Origin: Mycolicibacterium holsaticum DSM 44478 = JCM 12374
GTDB taxonomy: Bacteria; Actinomycetota; Actinomycetes; Mycobacteriales; Mycobacteriaceae
Length of the DNA: 64,000 nt
Direction: 5' to 3'
Assembly: GCF_019645835.1 (NCBI RefSeq)
Contig: NZ_CP080998.1
Span: 5,146,001-5,210,000 of the forward strand
Shown here: one piece after another, positions 34,134 to 42,569 of the stretch
Numbering within the stretch: the first letter of the stretch is position 1
Layout of the letters: the number at the start of each line of letters is the position of its first letter
Program-made: the position numbers and the translations under genes
Notes under the pieces: generated by a model
Told to the model about the DNA's origin: nothing
What the model saw: only the letters and a program-made list of their open reading frames with translations
Databases searched by the model: none

Positions 34134-35243
34134 ATGGATTTCACTTTCACCGAGGAGCAGGAGACCGTCGCCAAGGTCGCCCGACAGCTCTTCGAGCACC
34201 GCGCCACACCAGAGCATCTGACCGAGCTCGAAGCGGGTGAAGTACGGTACGACGCCGGGCTGTGGGCCGAGTTGGCGTCGGCGGATCTGCTAGGAATCGC
34301 GCTGCCCGAAGCCGTCGGGGGCACCGGCGGGGGTTTCCTGGAGCTGGGCGTGCTGCTCAGCGAGGTCGGGTACAGCGTCGCGCCGGTCCCGGTGTACGCG
34401 ACGCTCGCCCTTGGCGCCGATACTATTGCCCGGCACGGTGATTCCGACCTGCAGCAACGCTTCTTGCCCGGAGTGGTCGACGGCAGCACCCTGTTGACCG
34501 CGGCGCTGACCGAACCGGGAAGCTCCGATCCGACCGCGCCCCGGACCAGCGCGCGTCCCGACGGCGATGTCTGGCGGCTCACCGGAACCAAAGAACTGGT
34601 ACCCGCCGGACAACTCACCACGGCCATCGTCGTATCGGCCACGGCGGACGACGGACCCGGCCTGTTTGTCGTCGAAACCGGCGGCGGCGTAAACGTGACG
34701 CCGGCGACCACGACCAACGGCGAGCCTTTCGCCGATATCGAATTGACGGATGCCATCGGGTCGCGGCTCACCGAGCATGCCGACGCCGACGTGGTCCGCA
34801 CGCTGTACACCAGGGCATTGGTCGGCCTGTGCGCGATGCAGATCGGCGTCGCCGAGCGGGCGCTGAAACTGGCCGCTGCCTACACCGGCGAGCGTGAGCA
34901 GTTCGGGCGTCCTATCGGGTCTTTTCAGGCTGTGCAGCAGCGCCTGGCCGACGCCTTCATCGACACCGAAGCGATCCGCTGGACCACCTGGCATGCGGCC
35001 TGGCTGATCGCCGAGGGTCGACCGGCCGAGCGGGAAGCCGCGATCGCGAAGTTCTGGGCCGCCGAGGCCGGTGCGCGGGTCGCCGCGTCCGCTCAGCAGG
35101 TACACGGCGGCATGGGCATCGACGTGACCTACCCACTGTCCCGGTATTTCCTGTGGGCCAAGCAGATTGAACTGGCATTGGGGTCGGCGTCACAGCAGCT
35201 GGCCCGCCTCGGCAACGCGTATGCGGAAGGACTGACCACATGA
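34134..35243 (+). CDS. Acyl-CoA dehydrogenase, ChsE1-like
   Basis: A 369-residue dehydrogenase with FGRPIGSFQAVQQRLADA and a C-terminus reading VHGGMGIDVTYPLSRYF, like FadE28/ChsE1-type subunits, and lacking the canonical Glu base there. It probably forms an alpha2beta2 heterotetramer with 31953-33152 that desaturates a three-carbon side-chain thioester. An AGAGGAAG-like ribosome site precedes the ATG. The stop overlaps the MaoC start (ATGA). Confidence 0.85.
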   Translation: MDFTFTEEQETVAKVARQLFEHRATPEHLTELEAGEVRYDAGLWAELASADLLGIALPEAVGGTGGGFLELGVLLSEVGYSVAPVPVYATLALGADTIARHGDSDLQQRFLPGVVDGSTLLTAALTEPGSSDPTAPRTSARPDGDVWRLTGTKELVPAGQLTTAIVVSATADDGPGLFVVETGGGVNVTPATTTNGEPFADIELTDAIGSRLTEHADADVVRTLYTRALVGLCAMQIGVAERALKLAAAYTGEREQFGRPIGSFQAVQQRLADAFIDTEAIRWTTWHAAWLIAEGRPAEREAAIAKFWAAEAGARVAASAQQVHGGMGIDVTYPLSRYFLWAKQIELALGSASQQLARLGNAYAEGLTT

Positions 35244-35689
35244 CCTCGACCCTGAACCGCACCACCACGCTCAAGTGGAACGACATCAACGTGGGCGACA
35301 CGGTGACACCGATGAACGTCCCGGTCACCACCACGCTGATCGTCGCGGGCGCCATCGCGTCCCGCGACTACATGCCGGTGCACCACGACCGCGACTTCGC
35401 CAATTCCCAAGGCTCCAAGGACATCTTCCTCAACATCCTGACGACCAACGGGCTGTGCGTGAAGTTTCTGCACGACTGGGCAGGGCCCGAGGCGATGGTC
35501 AAGAAGCTGTCCATCCGGCTCGGGGTGCCCGCCTATCCGAACGACCCGCTGCGGTTCGAGGGCAGCGTGACCGACAAGTCCTCGGCGGACGGCGAGGGGC
35601 TCATCGAGGTCACCTTCAAAGGCACCAACAGCCTCGGCGATCACGTCAAGGGCACGGCTGTGCTGAGCCTGCTCGAGGGTGTCTCGTGA
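35240..35689 (+). CDS. MaoC-like hydratase subunit, ChsH1-like
   Basis: A 149-residue hotdog protein with VAGAIASRDYMPVHHDRDFAN, the Asp/His-containing hydratase segment, and LRFEGSVTDK later. Its size and position match ChsH1 (Rv3541c-like), which pairs with the MaoC domain of ChsH2. The start overlaps the dehydrogenase stop (ATGA) and the end overlaps the thiolase-like start (GTGA), so the whole operon is translationally coupled. Confidence 0.85.
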   Translation: MTSTLNRTTTLKWNDINVGDTVTPMNVPVTTTLIVAGAIASRDYMPVHHDRDFANSQGSKDIFLNILTTNGLCVKFLHDWAGPEAMVKKLSIRLGVPAYPNDPLRFEGSVTDKSSADGEGLIEVTFKGTNSLGDHVKGTAVLSLLEGVS

Positions 35690-36855
35690 CAGACGGCATC
35701 GGCGGCAAGGCCGCGCTCGTCGGCATCGGACAGACCGAGTTCTCGAAAGAGTCGGGCCGCACCGAGATGCAACTGGCTTGCGAGGCGGTCAAAGCCGCGA
35801 TCGACGATGCCGGGTTGCGCCCCAAGGACATCGACGGCATGGTGACCTTCACCGTCGACGAGAACGAGGAGATCGAGGTCGCCCGCAACGTCGGCATCGA
35901 GAACCTGACGTTCTTCACCCGCGTGCCGCACGGGGGCGGCGCCGCTGCGGGCACCGTGATGCAGGCCGCCATGGCGGTCGCGACGGGCGCCGCCGAGGCG
36001 GTGGTCTGCTACCGGGCATTCAACGAGCGCTCTGGGTTCCGGTTCGGCGGCGCCGGACGCCAACCCGGTGTCACCCCGCTGTGGATGGCGCCCTATGCGC
36101 CGTTCGGCTTCATGACACCAGCGGCTTGGGTGGCCCTGCACGCCCAGCGCTACATGACCACCTACGGGGTCACCAACGCCGACTTCGGCAAGATCTCTGT
36201 CATCGATCGCAAGCACGCGGCCAACAACCCCGATGCCTGGTTCTACGAGAAGCCGATCACCATCGAAGACCACCAGCAGTCGCGCTGGATCATCGAGCCG
36301 GTGCTGCGCCTGCTCGACTGCTGCCAGGAGAGTGACGGCGGCGTGGCCATGGTCGTGACCAGCGTCGAGCGGGCCCGCGACCTGGCGAAGCCGCCGGCGG
36401 TGATCACCGCGGCGGCCCAGGGCGCTGCCCACGACGGCGAGGTGATGACCAGCTATTACCGGGACGACATCACCGGGCTGCCCGAGATGGGTGTGGTCGG
36501 CAACAAACTGTGGCGCGACTCCGGGCTGGCACCCGAAGATATCTCGACCGCGTTCCTCTACGACCATTTCACCCCGTTCGTGTTCAGCCAACTCGAGGAG
36601 CTCGGGTTCTGCGGGCGGGGCGAGGCCAAGGATTTCGTGTCGGTCGACGAACTCTCGCTGGGCGGCCGAATGCCGATCAACACCAACGGTGGACTGCTGG
36701 GCGAGGCCTACATCCACGGGATGAACGGCATCACCGAGGGCGTGCGCCAGGTCCGCGGAACGTCGTACAACCAGGTCGACGACGTCGAACACGTGCTCGT
36801 CACATCGGGCACCGGCGTTCCGACCAGCGGCCTGATCCTGGCGCCCGACCACTGA
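35686..36855 (+). CDS. Ltp2-like thiolase-fold aldolase
   Basis: A 389-residue thiolase-superfamily protein of the Ltp2 type. The usual Cys nucleophile site is in a Gly/Ala-rich segment (PHGGGAAAGTVMQ), and the C-terminal loop reads INTNGGLLGEAYIHGMNG in place of a GHP motif. Tyr residues in LYDHFT and AYIHG are candidate catalytic residues. In the igr pathway Ltp2 cleaves a 17-hydroxy-steroid-CoA to release propionyl-CoA. A similar retro-aldol step on an unknown ring system is expected here. It is the last catabolic gene before the TetR gene. Confidence 0.85.
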   Translation: MTDGIGGKAALVGIGQTEFSKESGRTEMQLACEAVKAAIDDAGLRPKDIDGMVTFTVDENEEIEVARNVGIENLTFFTRVPHGGGAAAGTVMQAAMAVATGAAEAVVCYRAFNERSGFRFGGAGRQPGVTPLWMAPYAPFGFMTPAAWVALHAQRYMTTYGVTNADFGKISVIDRKHAANNPDAWFYEKPITIEDHQQSRWIIEPVLRLLDCCQESDGGVAMVVTSVERARDLAKPPAVITAAAQGAAHDGEVMTSYYRDDITGLPEMGVVGNKLWRDSGLAPEDISTAFLYDHFTPFVFSQLEELGFCGRGEAKDFVSVDELSLGGRMPINTNGGLLGEAYIHGMNGITEGVRQVRGTSYNQVDDVEHVLVTSGTGVPTSGLILAPDH

Positions 36856-36867
36856 GAAGTTAGTGTC

Positions 36868-37488
36868 GTGCGGGTGGCATCTGACGTGACGCAACCGGTG
36901 GTGGTCGACACCCGGGATGTCATCATCTCGGCGGCGTTCGCCTGTTTCCGGACCCGCGGGTTGGCCAAGACGACCATCGTCGACATCGCCAGGGCGGCCG
37001 AGGTGTCGCGCAGCACGTTCTACGAGTACTTCCGGGATAAGGAGACGATCGTCGAGGCCTGCGCGGAGGCCGCGTCGCAGCGGTTCTACCGCAACATGGC
37101 CAAGGCCATCGATCGGCACGGAGGCAGCACGCTGGAAGGCCGGCTGGTGCGCGCCGCCGTCTTCGTCACCCAGGCGCGTCAGGTCATCGAGCCCGAGGTG
37201 TACTTCGACCCCGAGGAAGTCAACCTCATGATGACCAAGAACGCCGCCACGCTGCTCAAGGAGTGCGCGGACTTCCTGGCGCCCTACGTCATGGCGGCCA
37301 GGCTGACCGGAGAGGTCCGCGCCAACCTGGATGTACCGTCGGCCACCGAATGGTTCGCACGAATGCTGTTCTCGCTGTTCACGACTCCGTCGCCGACCAT
37401 CGACATGCGCGACGACGACGCGGTCGCCGACTTCGTCCGGGCATACGCGGTGAACGGATTCGTCGACGGGAACTCCCGCCGGCGGTAG
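36868..37488 (+). CDS. TetR-family transcriptional regulator
   Basis: A 206-residue regulator with an N-terminal helix-turn-helix (about residues 15-62: VIISAAFACFRTRGLAKTT, IVDIARAAEVSRSTFYEYF) and a ligand-binding C-domain. The GTG start lies 13 bases after the Ltp2-like stop with GAGAAG upstream, so it is likely co-transcribed with the igr-like operon. It may control that operon through the TGTCCG or TGACAGGCCTGTCA repeats at 30.5-30.7 kb. The ligand would plausibly be a CoA thioester. It is convergent with the P450 gene. Confidence 0.88.
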   Translation: MRVASDVTQPVVVDTRDVIISAAFACFRTRGLAKTTIVDIARAAEVSRSTFYEYFRDKETIVEACAEAASQRFYRNMAKAIDRHGGSTLEGRLVRAAVFVTQARQVIEPEVYFDPEEVNLMMTKNAATLLKECADFLAPYVMAARLTGEVRANLDVPSATEWFARMLFSLFTTPSPTIDMRDDDAVADFVRAYAVNGFVDGNSRRR

Positions 37489-37491
37489 CCA

Positions 37492-38724
37492 TCATCGGTG
37501 CAGGCTGCGCACCGGGACGTTGGCGTAGCCGCAGACGTTCGACATCGCCACGCGCCGCAGGCCCTCGCGGTCCACCTCGTATTCGGGAATGAGGTCGAGC
37601 AGCGCGTTGAGCGCGATGCGGCTTTCCATCCGCGCGAGTGCGGCGCCCAGGCAGCTGTGTATGCCGTATCCCAAGGCGAGGTTGAAGCCCATCTTGCGTT
37701 CGCGGTCGATGTCCAGCCGGTCGGGTTCGTCGAACATCCGCTCGTCTCGGAGAGCCGCCCCGGTGACCAGCAGCACCGCAGCGCCTTCGGGAATCGTGGT
37801 GCCGTAGTACGTGACATCGCGCGTCGCGGTGCGGACCTGATACTGCGACGGCGCTTCGTACCGCAGCAGTTCCTCGACCGCGGCGGGGATCTTGCTGCGG
37901 TCCTCACGAAGTTTGCGCCACTGGTCGGGGAACTCGGCGAACGCGACCATCGCATTGCCGACCAGCTTGGTGACCGTCTCGGCGCCTGCACCGCCGAGCA
38001 TCGTCGCGAAGCCCGTGATATCGACGTCGGTGAGCTTTTCCACCACGCCGTCCCGCTCGATCTCGGTCTCGATAAGGCGGCTGATCATGTCGTCCTGCGG
38101 CACTGCGCGGCGCTGCTGTACGAGGTCGTAATAGTAGAGGCCGGTGTCCATCGAGGCCTCGTATCCCTCTTTGGGAACGGCGATCTCACCGGGCCGACGT
38201 TCGAGCAGCAGGTCCAGCCAGCGCCGAATCTGGTCGCGATCCTCCTTGGGCACGCCGAGCATGGTGGTGATGACCTCGTTCGGAAACAGCGCGGAGAAGT
38301 CGGCGACGACGTCGAAACCCTCGGGGTTCAGCGCTTCGATGCGCTCGTAGACCTTTTCGCGCACCATGTCTTCCAGCGCGGCGATCGCACGCGGGGTGAA
38401 GACATTGCTGACCAGGCGGCGCATCTTCTGGTGTTCTGGCGGATCCATCGAGATGATCACCTTGGGCACCGGGATCGCGTCGTCGTGGGCCTTGACGATA
38501 TCCAGCGTGGCACCCTTGGCCGACGAGAAGGTTTCGTGATCCTTGGTCGCAGACGCCACGTCGTCATAACGCGTCAGTGCCCAAAAGTCCCACCTCGCGC
38601 TGTAGTAGACGGGCGCCTCGTTGCGAAGGCGGCGGTAGGTGTCGTACGCACCGTCGAAGAAGTCCTGTGAGAACGGGTCGAATTCGGCGGGTACATTGTC
38701 CACTTCGGCGGACGCGGCGTTCAC
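37492..38724 (-). CDS. Cytochrome P450
   Basis: A 410-residue soluble P450 with AGAET in the I-helix (about residues 246-250), ExxR in EELLR and the heme loop LGYGIHSCLG placing the ligand at Cys358. The GTG start overlaps the stop of the CaiB-like gene (GTGA), so it is the second gene of a minus-strand pair. The sequence upstream of 38724 in this frame is antisense to that gene. Probable role: oxidation of the acyl-CoA or acid handled by the CoA-transferase. Confidence 0.88.
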   Translation of the reverse strand: MNAASAEVDNVPAEFDPFSQDFFDGAYDTYRRLRNEAPVYYSARWDFWALTRYDDVASATKDHETFSSAKGATLDIVKAHDDAIPVPKVIISMDPPEHQKMRRLVSNVFTPRAIAALEDMVREKVYERIEALNPEGFDVVADFSALFPNEVITTMLGVPKEDRDQIRRWLDLLLERRPGEIAVPKEGYEASMDTGLYYYDLVQQRRAVPQDDMISRLIETEIERDGVVEKLTDVDITGFATMLGGAGAETVTKLVGNAMVAFAEFPDQWRKLREDRSKIPAAVEELLRYEAPSQYQVRTATRDVTYYGTTIPEGAAVLLVTGAALRDERMFDEPDRLDIDRERKMGFNLALGYGIHSCLGAALARMESRIALNALLDLIPEYEVDREGLRRVAMSNVCGYANVPVRSLHR

Positions 38725-39926
38725 AGGATCGCTCCCGACTTCTTGAGTTCCTCGATGGTGTCCCAGTCGATTCCGGCGTCCATCAGGACTTCCTCGGTAT
38801 GCTGACCGTGCTCGGGTGCGCCCGGCGGAGTCACCGACCGTTCGTTGAACTGAACGGGGTTGGTGGGCAGTGAGAACGGCACGCCGTTGACGGTTTCGGT
38901 ATGCGCGACATAGCCGTTCGCGGTGACGGCCGGATCCTCGCAGAGTTCGGCAGGGGTCTGCACGATGCCCCAGGCGCCGGTCAGCACCGCCAGCGTCGTG
39001 CGCCACTGAGCCAGTGTGCGCTTGGCGAACGCCTCGTCGAGCAACGCGATCAGGGCGACCCGATTCTCGTAGCGCGAGGCAGGATCGGCGAACCGCGGAT
39101 CGTCGACCAGCTCTGGCAGGCCGATCACCCGCATCGCCTCGGCGTAGAACTTGTCCAGCTGCAGCATCATCAACTGCACGTAGCGACCGTCCTTCGTGCG
39201 ATACGTGCCGACCAACGGGTTGGGCGCGTCGGCGTGCGTGAACTTGGGAATGGCGCTGCCGCCGTGGATTTGGCTGACCGCGACGTCGGGGCTGAGGTTC
39301 CAGGCGGCCAGCCCGAGCAGCGACACGTCGACCACCGATCCCTCACCGGTCGTCGCCTTCTTGTACAGCGCCGCGGCGATACCGCCGGCGATCGTCATGC
39401 CGCCGAGGAGGTCCCCGAACGCCGGCCGGGAGCGGACGAGCTGGTCGGCGTCCTCGGTCAGAACCGTGGCGATGCCGCCGCGCGCCCAGTAGGAGACACC
39501 GTCGTATCCGGGCTTGTCCGCATCCGGCCCGTTCGGGCCGTGCCCGGATCCCCGGACGTACACGATGCTCGGATTCACCGCGCGGATGTCGTCGACGTCG
39601 ATGCCGAACTTCCTGCGGCGCTCGGGCAAATAGCTGGTCAGGAACACATCGCAGGTCTTGGCCAGTTCGTGAACCACCTGCCGACCGCCAGGTGTGCTCA
39701 GGTCCACACCGATCGACTTCTTACCGCGGTTGGGAATCTCGATCATGTAGTTGACCGCACCACCACCCTCGTCGACGATGCCCATCGTGACCAGGCCACG
39801 CTGGGGATCACCGCCGTCGCGTGGCTCGACCTTGATCACCTCGGCGCCCCACTCGGCGAGGACTGCGCCCGCCGACGGCACGAAAGTCCATGCAGCGACC
39901 TCCAGCACCCGAACCCCGTTGAGCAC
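38721..39926 (-). CDS. CaiB/BaiF family CoA-transferase
   Basis: A 401-residue class III CoA-transferase (VRVLEVAAWTFVPSAGAVLAEWGAEVIKVEP at the N-terminus, split across helix and strand). The catalytic Asp position reads Gly in DVSLLGLAAWN, so classical aspartyl-CoA chemistry is doubtful. It may be a racemase-like or partner subunit. The annotated start is GTG at 39924-39926, but the only good ribosome site (AGGAGG) fits an upstream ATT at 39939-39941. That start would add five residues (ITVDN). It is followed by a coupled P450. Confidence 0.83.
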   Translation of the reverse strand: MLNGVRVLEVAAWTFVPSAGAVLAEWGAEVIKVEPRDGGDPQRGLVTMGIVDEGGGAVNYMIEIPNRGKKSIGVDLSTPGGRQVVHELAKTCDVFLTSYLPERRRKFGIDVDDIRAVNPSIVYVRGSGHGPNGPDADKPGYDGVSYWARGGIATVLTEDADQLVRSRPAFGDLLGGMTIAGGIAAALYKKATTGEGSVVDVSLLGLAAWNLSPDVAVSQIHGGSAIPKFTHADAPNPLVGTYRTKDGRYVQLMMLQLDKFYAEAMRVIGLPELVDDPRFADPASRYENRVALIALLDEAFAKRTLAQWRTTLAVLTGAWGIVQTPAELCEDPAVTANGYVAHTETVNGVPFSLPTNPVQFNERSVTPPGAPEHGQHTEEVLMDAGIDWDTIEELKKSGAIL

Positions 39927-39981
39927 GTTGTCGACGGTAATGACGGCCTCCTACAACTGTTAACAAAGATTTCCGTTTTCC

Positions 39982-39997
39982 GAGAATCGCACTATCC
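39982..39997. promoter_or_regulatory. Putative operator (weak half-site)
   Basis: GAGAAT-CGCA-CTATCC, with one perfect half-site and one poor half-site, 41 bases upstream of the possible ATT start of the CaiB-like gene. Confidence 0.35.
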
Positions 39998-40015
39998 GAC
40001 CGGTTTGTAAACGCG

Positions 40016-40564
40016 CTAGGGACGCCGGGACAGCTGGGCGGGAACCTCCGGGTCGCCCCTGTCCCAAAACGCCCGCCAGGTCGGCATCCGATGCGGCATG
40101 GCCGCGCGCAGTGGTACGTCGGCGGGCCACCGAACGAAATCCGGTCCCGGACGTTCGGTCACATCCACCGAATACCATGGATGCTCGCGTCGTGTGACGA
40201 AGTACCAATGGCCGCCGCGTCGCTCGTAGACGTCGTCGTACCGCATCGTGATGACGTACCAGCCGTCGCCGTCCTCATGTTCGGCCCGGCAGTAGATCGA
40301 TCCGGTCGCATGGTCGTCATCGACGAAATCGACTACCTGCCCGCAGATCAGGTGGATGCTGCGATAGAACCTGCGGAGCACCACGTCATACCACCGCTTG
40401 AGGGCGTCGCGGCCGCTGCCCTGCGCGCCCGCATCGACATCATCGACGAAAAGCGCCACCAGGGCGTCGAGATCACGCGCATCGAGCGCCATCGCGTACC
40501 GGCTGGGCAGTTGAGCGATCTCCAAACCGGACTCCAGGCGATCGAGCCGATCCGAGGTTGACAT
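40016..40564 (-). CDS. SnoaL-like protein
   Basis: A 182-residue SnoaL/NTF2-like protein with IAQLPSRYAMALDARDLDALVALFVDDV as the long first helix (written here in two parts: IAQLPSRYAMALDARD, LDALVALFVDDV). Later strands carry GSIYCRAEHEDGDGWYV and WYFVTRREHPW. The longer C-terminal extension is typical of the dioxygenase-small-subunit-like branch. The substrate is unknown; it may be an isomerase, dehydratase or binding protein. It is divergent from the ligase at 40661, with a clear operator repeat between. Confidence 0.75.
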   Translation of the reverse strand: MSTSDRLDRLESGLEIAQLPSRYAMALDARDLDALVALFVDDVDAGAQGSGRDALKRWYDVVLRRFYRSIHLICGQVVDFVDDDHATGSIYCRAEHEDGDGWYVITMRYDDVYERRGGHWYFVTRREHPWYSVDVTERPGPDFVRWPADVPLRAAMPHRMPTWRAFWDRGDPEVPAQLSRRP

Positions 40565-40586
40565 GGCTGAAGTGTAATACTCTAGC

Positions 40587-40602
40587 GAGAACGCCTATTC
40601 TC
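40587..40602. promoter_or_regulatory. Operator-like inverted repeat GAGAAC-N4-ATTCTC
   Basis: GAGAACGCCTATTCTC, with one mismatch between arms, in the SnoaL/ligase divergent region. TATCCT at 40619-40624 may be the -10 box of the ligase gene. Confidence 0.6.
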
Positions 40603-40660
40603 ACCTCGGCGAGGATGGCTATCCTGTGAGGGCCAGCCTGTCCGAGAGGATGTTCAACTC

Positions 40661-42283
40661 GTGCCCTTTCCCACCGTGACGCCCACGATCCCCGCTCTGG
40701 TCAGGTCGTGCGCGGCGCGGTTCGGCGACAAGCCGTTCCTGATCGCCGGGGGTCAGACGCTCAGCTACACCGACCTCGATCTGCGGTCGGCGCGGTTGGC
40801 GACGGCGCTGCTGGCAGAGGGCTTCGGCAAGGGTGATCACGTCGGGATCCTCATGCCCAACAGCGTGGAGTGGGCCATCGCCTGGTTCGCCACGACGCGC
40901 ATCGGGGCGGTCGCGGTACCGCTGAATACGTTTTACAAAGCCGCAGAATTGGGCTGGACGGCTCGTCACGCCGATCTGCGCGCGATCATCGCCCAGCCGG
41001 AGTTCCGCGGCCACGACTTCCTCGATCGCCTCGAGGAGGCGCTGCCGGGACTGTCCGGCCAGGACAGTCCCGGCAGGCTCACCATCCGCCAGGCGCCGTA
41101 TCTGCGCACGATCGTGGTGTGGCAGGAATCTGATCGCCCATGGGCGACGCGCCTTCCCGATGACCTCGCCGCGGGACACGATGCCGATTTTCCGGCCGAC
41201 TTCCTGGTCGACGTCGAGTCCTGCGTGACGCCGGCCGACGACGCGATGATCATCTACACCTCGGGGAGCACCGGCGACCCGAAGGGACCCGTGCACACGC
41301 ACGGCACGCTGGTGCGCCACACCTACAATCTCACCTTCGACTACGGCGTCACGAACGAAACGGTGATGTTCACCTCCATGCCGTTCTTCTGGGTGGGCGG
41401 CCTGATCACCGGTATCCACGCCGTGATCCACCACGGCGCGACGCTTGTCACCCAGCCGGCGTTCGACGCGGCCGAGGCCCTCGAGTTGATCGAGCGCCAC
41501 CGCGCGACGACAACGCTGGGTTGGCCCCAGCAAGGCAAGTCACTGGCCGACCACCCGGATTTCGGCCGGCGCGACCTCAGTTCGGTGCAGCGCACCAGCC
41601 TGCCCGCGATGGTGCCGCCCGAGCGCCGCCCGAAAGGCCCCAGTGCCCTCGGGATGACCGAACTGTGCGGCAACCACATCGGCGTCGACCCGTATCCAGC
41701 GCAACCCGCCGATCGCTGCGAAACGGGCGGGTACTCGATCGAGGGGTTGGCGCATCTGGTGGTGGACCCGGCGACGGGGGAACCCGTCACACCGGGCGCC
41801 GAAGGCGAAATCTGGGTGCGCGGCTACTCGCTGATGCAGCGGCTGTACAAGCGCGAACGCGAAGACGTGTTCACGCCGGACGGCTACTACCGAACGGGCG
41901 ACCGCGGTGTCCAGTACGACGACGGATGGATCAAGTTCACCGGCCGATTGGGAGATCTGATCAAAACGAGTGGCGGCACAAACGTCACACCCGGCGAGGT
42001 CGAGTTGGCGCTGTCCGGTTGCGACGGCGTCCTCGAGGCGTATGTCGTCGGCGCCGAGGACGAGAGCAACGAAACGATCGTCGCCGCGGCGGTGGTACCG
42101 CGCGGCGACGCTCAGCTGGATGCCGCGGATCTGCAGGCGCAGGTCCGCAGGACGATGTCGGCATACAAAGTCCCGAAGTTCATTTGGGTCACAAACAAAG
42201 AGGCGCTGCCGTTCACTGCCACGGGCAAGGTCAAGAAGTCGGAACTCGCAAAGCAGCTCAGCGATCTGCTCTCAGACACGTGA
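40661..42283 (+). CDS. Acyl-CoA synthetase (FadD-like, ANL superfamily)
   Basis: A 540-residue CoA ligase with YTSGSTGDPKGPVH (about residues 205-218), SALGMTELCG, GYYRTGDRGVQYDDG, GRLGDLIKTSGGTNVTPGEVE and the terminal Lys in TATGKVKKSEL. The GTG start is preceded by GAGAGGA. It is monocistronic and divergent from the SnoaL gene. It would activate a cyclic or branched acid in this island. The ribosome site is weak. Confidence 0.87.
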   Translation: MPFPTVTPTIPALVRSCAARFGDKPFLIAGGQTLSYTDLDLRSARLATALLAEGFGKGDHVGILMPNSVEWAIAWFATTRIGAVAVPLNTFYKAAELGWTARHADLRAIIAQPEFRGHDFLDRLEEALPGLSGQDSPGRLTIRQAPYLRTIVVWQESDRPWATRLPDDLAAGHDADFPADFLVDVESCVTPADDAMIIYTSGSTGDPKGPVHTHGTLVRHTYNLTFDYGVTNETVMFTSMPFFWVGGLITGIHAVIHHGATLVTQPAFDAAEALELIERHRATTTLGWPQQGKSLADHPDFGRRDLSSVQRTSLPAMVPPERRPKGPSALGMTELCGNHIGVDPYPAQPADRCETGGYSIEGLAHLVVDPATGEPVTPGAEGEIWVRGYSLMQRLYKREREDVFTPDGYYRTGDRGVQYDDGWIKFTGRLGDLIKTSGGTNVTPGEVELALSGCDGVLEAYVVGAEDESNETIVAAAVVPRGDAQLDAADLQAQVRRTMSAYKVPKFIWVTNKEALPFTATGKVKKSELAKQLSDLLSDT

Positions 42284-42359
42284 GCGCGACAGCTTCACGG
42301 CATGGTGCCGCAGTTCGACCATGACGTCGTGGCTGACGTGAAGGCGGTTTCCTATTTTC

Positions 42360-42375
42360 GGAAACTTGCATTCTC
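42360..42375. promoter_or_regulatory. Putative operator (one weak half-site)
   Basis: GGAAAC-TTGC-ATTCTC in the 286-base region upstream of the dehydrogenase at 42570. TACATT at 42383-42388 follows as a possible -10 box. Confidence 0.45.
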
Positions 42376-42394
42376 GCTACGGTACATTCGCGAC

Positions 42395-42540
42395 GTGGCA
42401 CTGAAACCGTTCCCTCTCGCAGACAGGTGACGATCGTGACGGGGCCGAACTCAGCGTCGGCAATGGATCGTGAAAGTGTCTGCAGCAGTGGCGCAGCAGT
42501 CGTGGGCGTCGCGCGAAAATCGTTCGCAACTGCCCGTTGA
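42395..42540 (+). other. Leader region with two short open frames
   Basis: In the 286 bases between the ligase and the dehydrogenase at 42570, two small frames occur. An 11-codon frame starts at GTG 42395, 6 bases after a TACATT -10 candidate, and so could be leaderless. A 34-codon frame starts at GTG 42436 and ends at 42540. Neither product resembles a known protein. They could be upstream regulatory frames or chance. Confidence 0.25.
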
Positions 42541-42569
42541 GACGACGTGATACAGAAGGAGTGCAGCGG

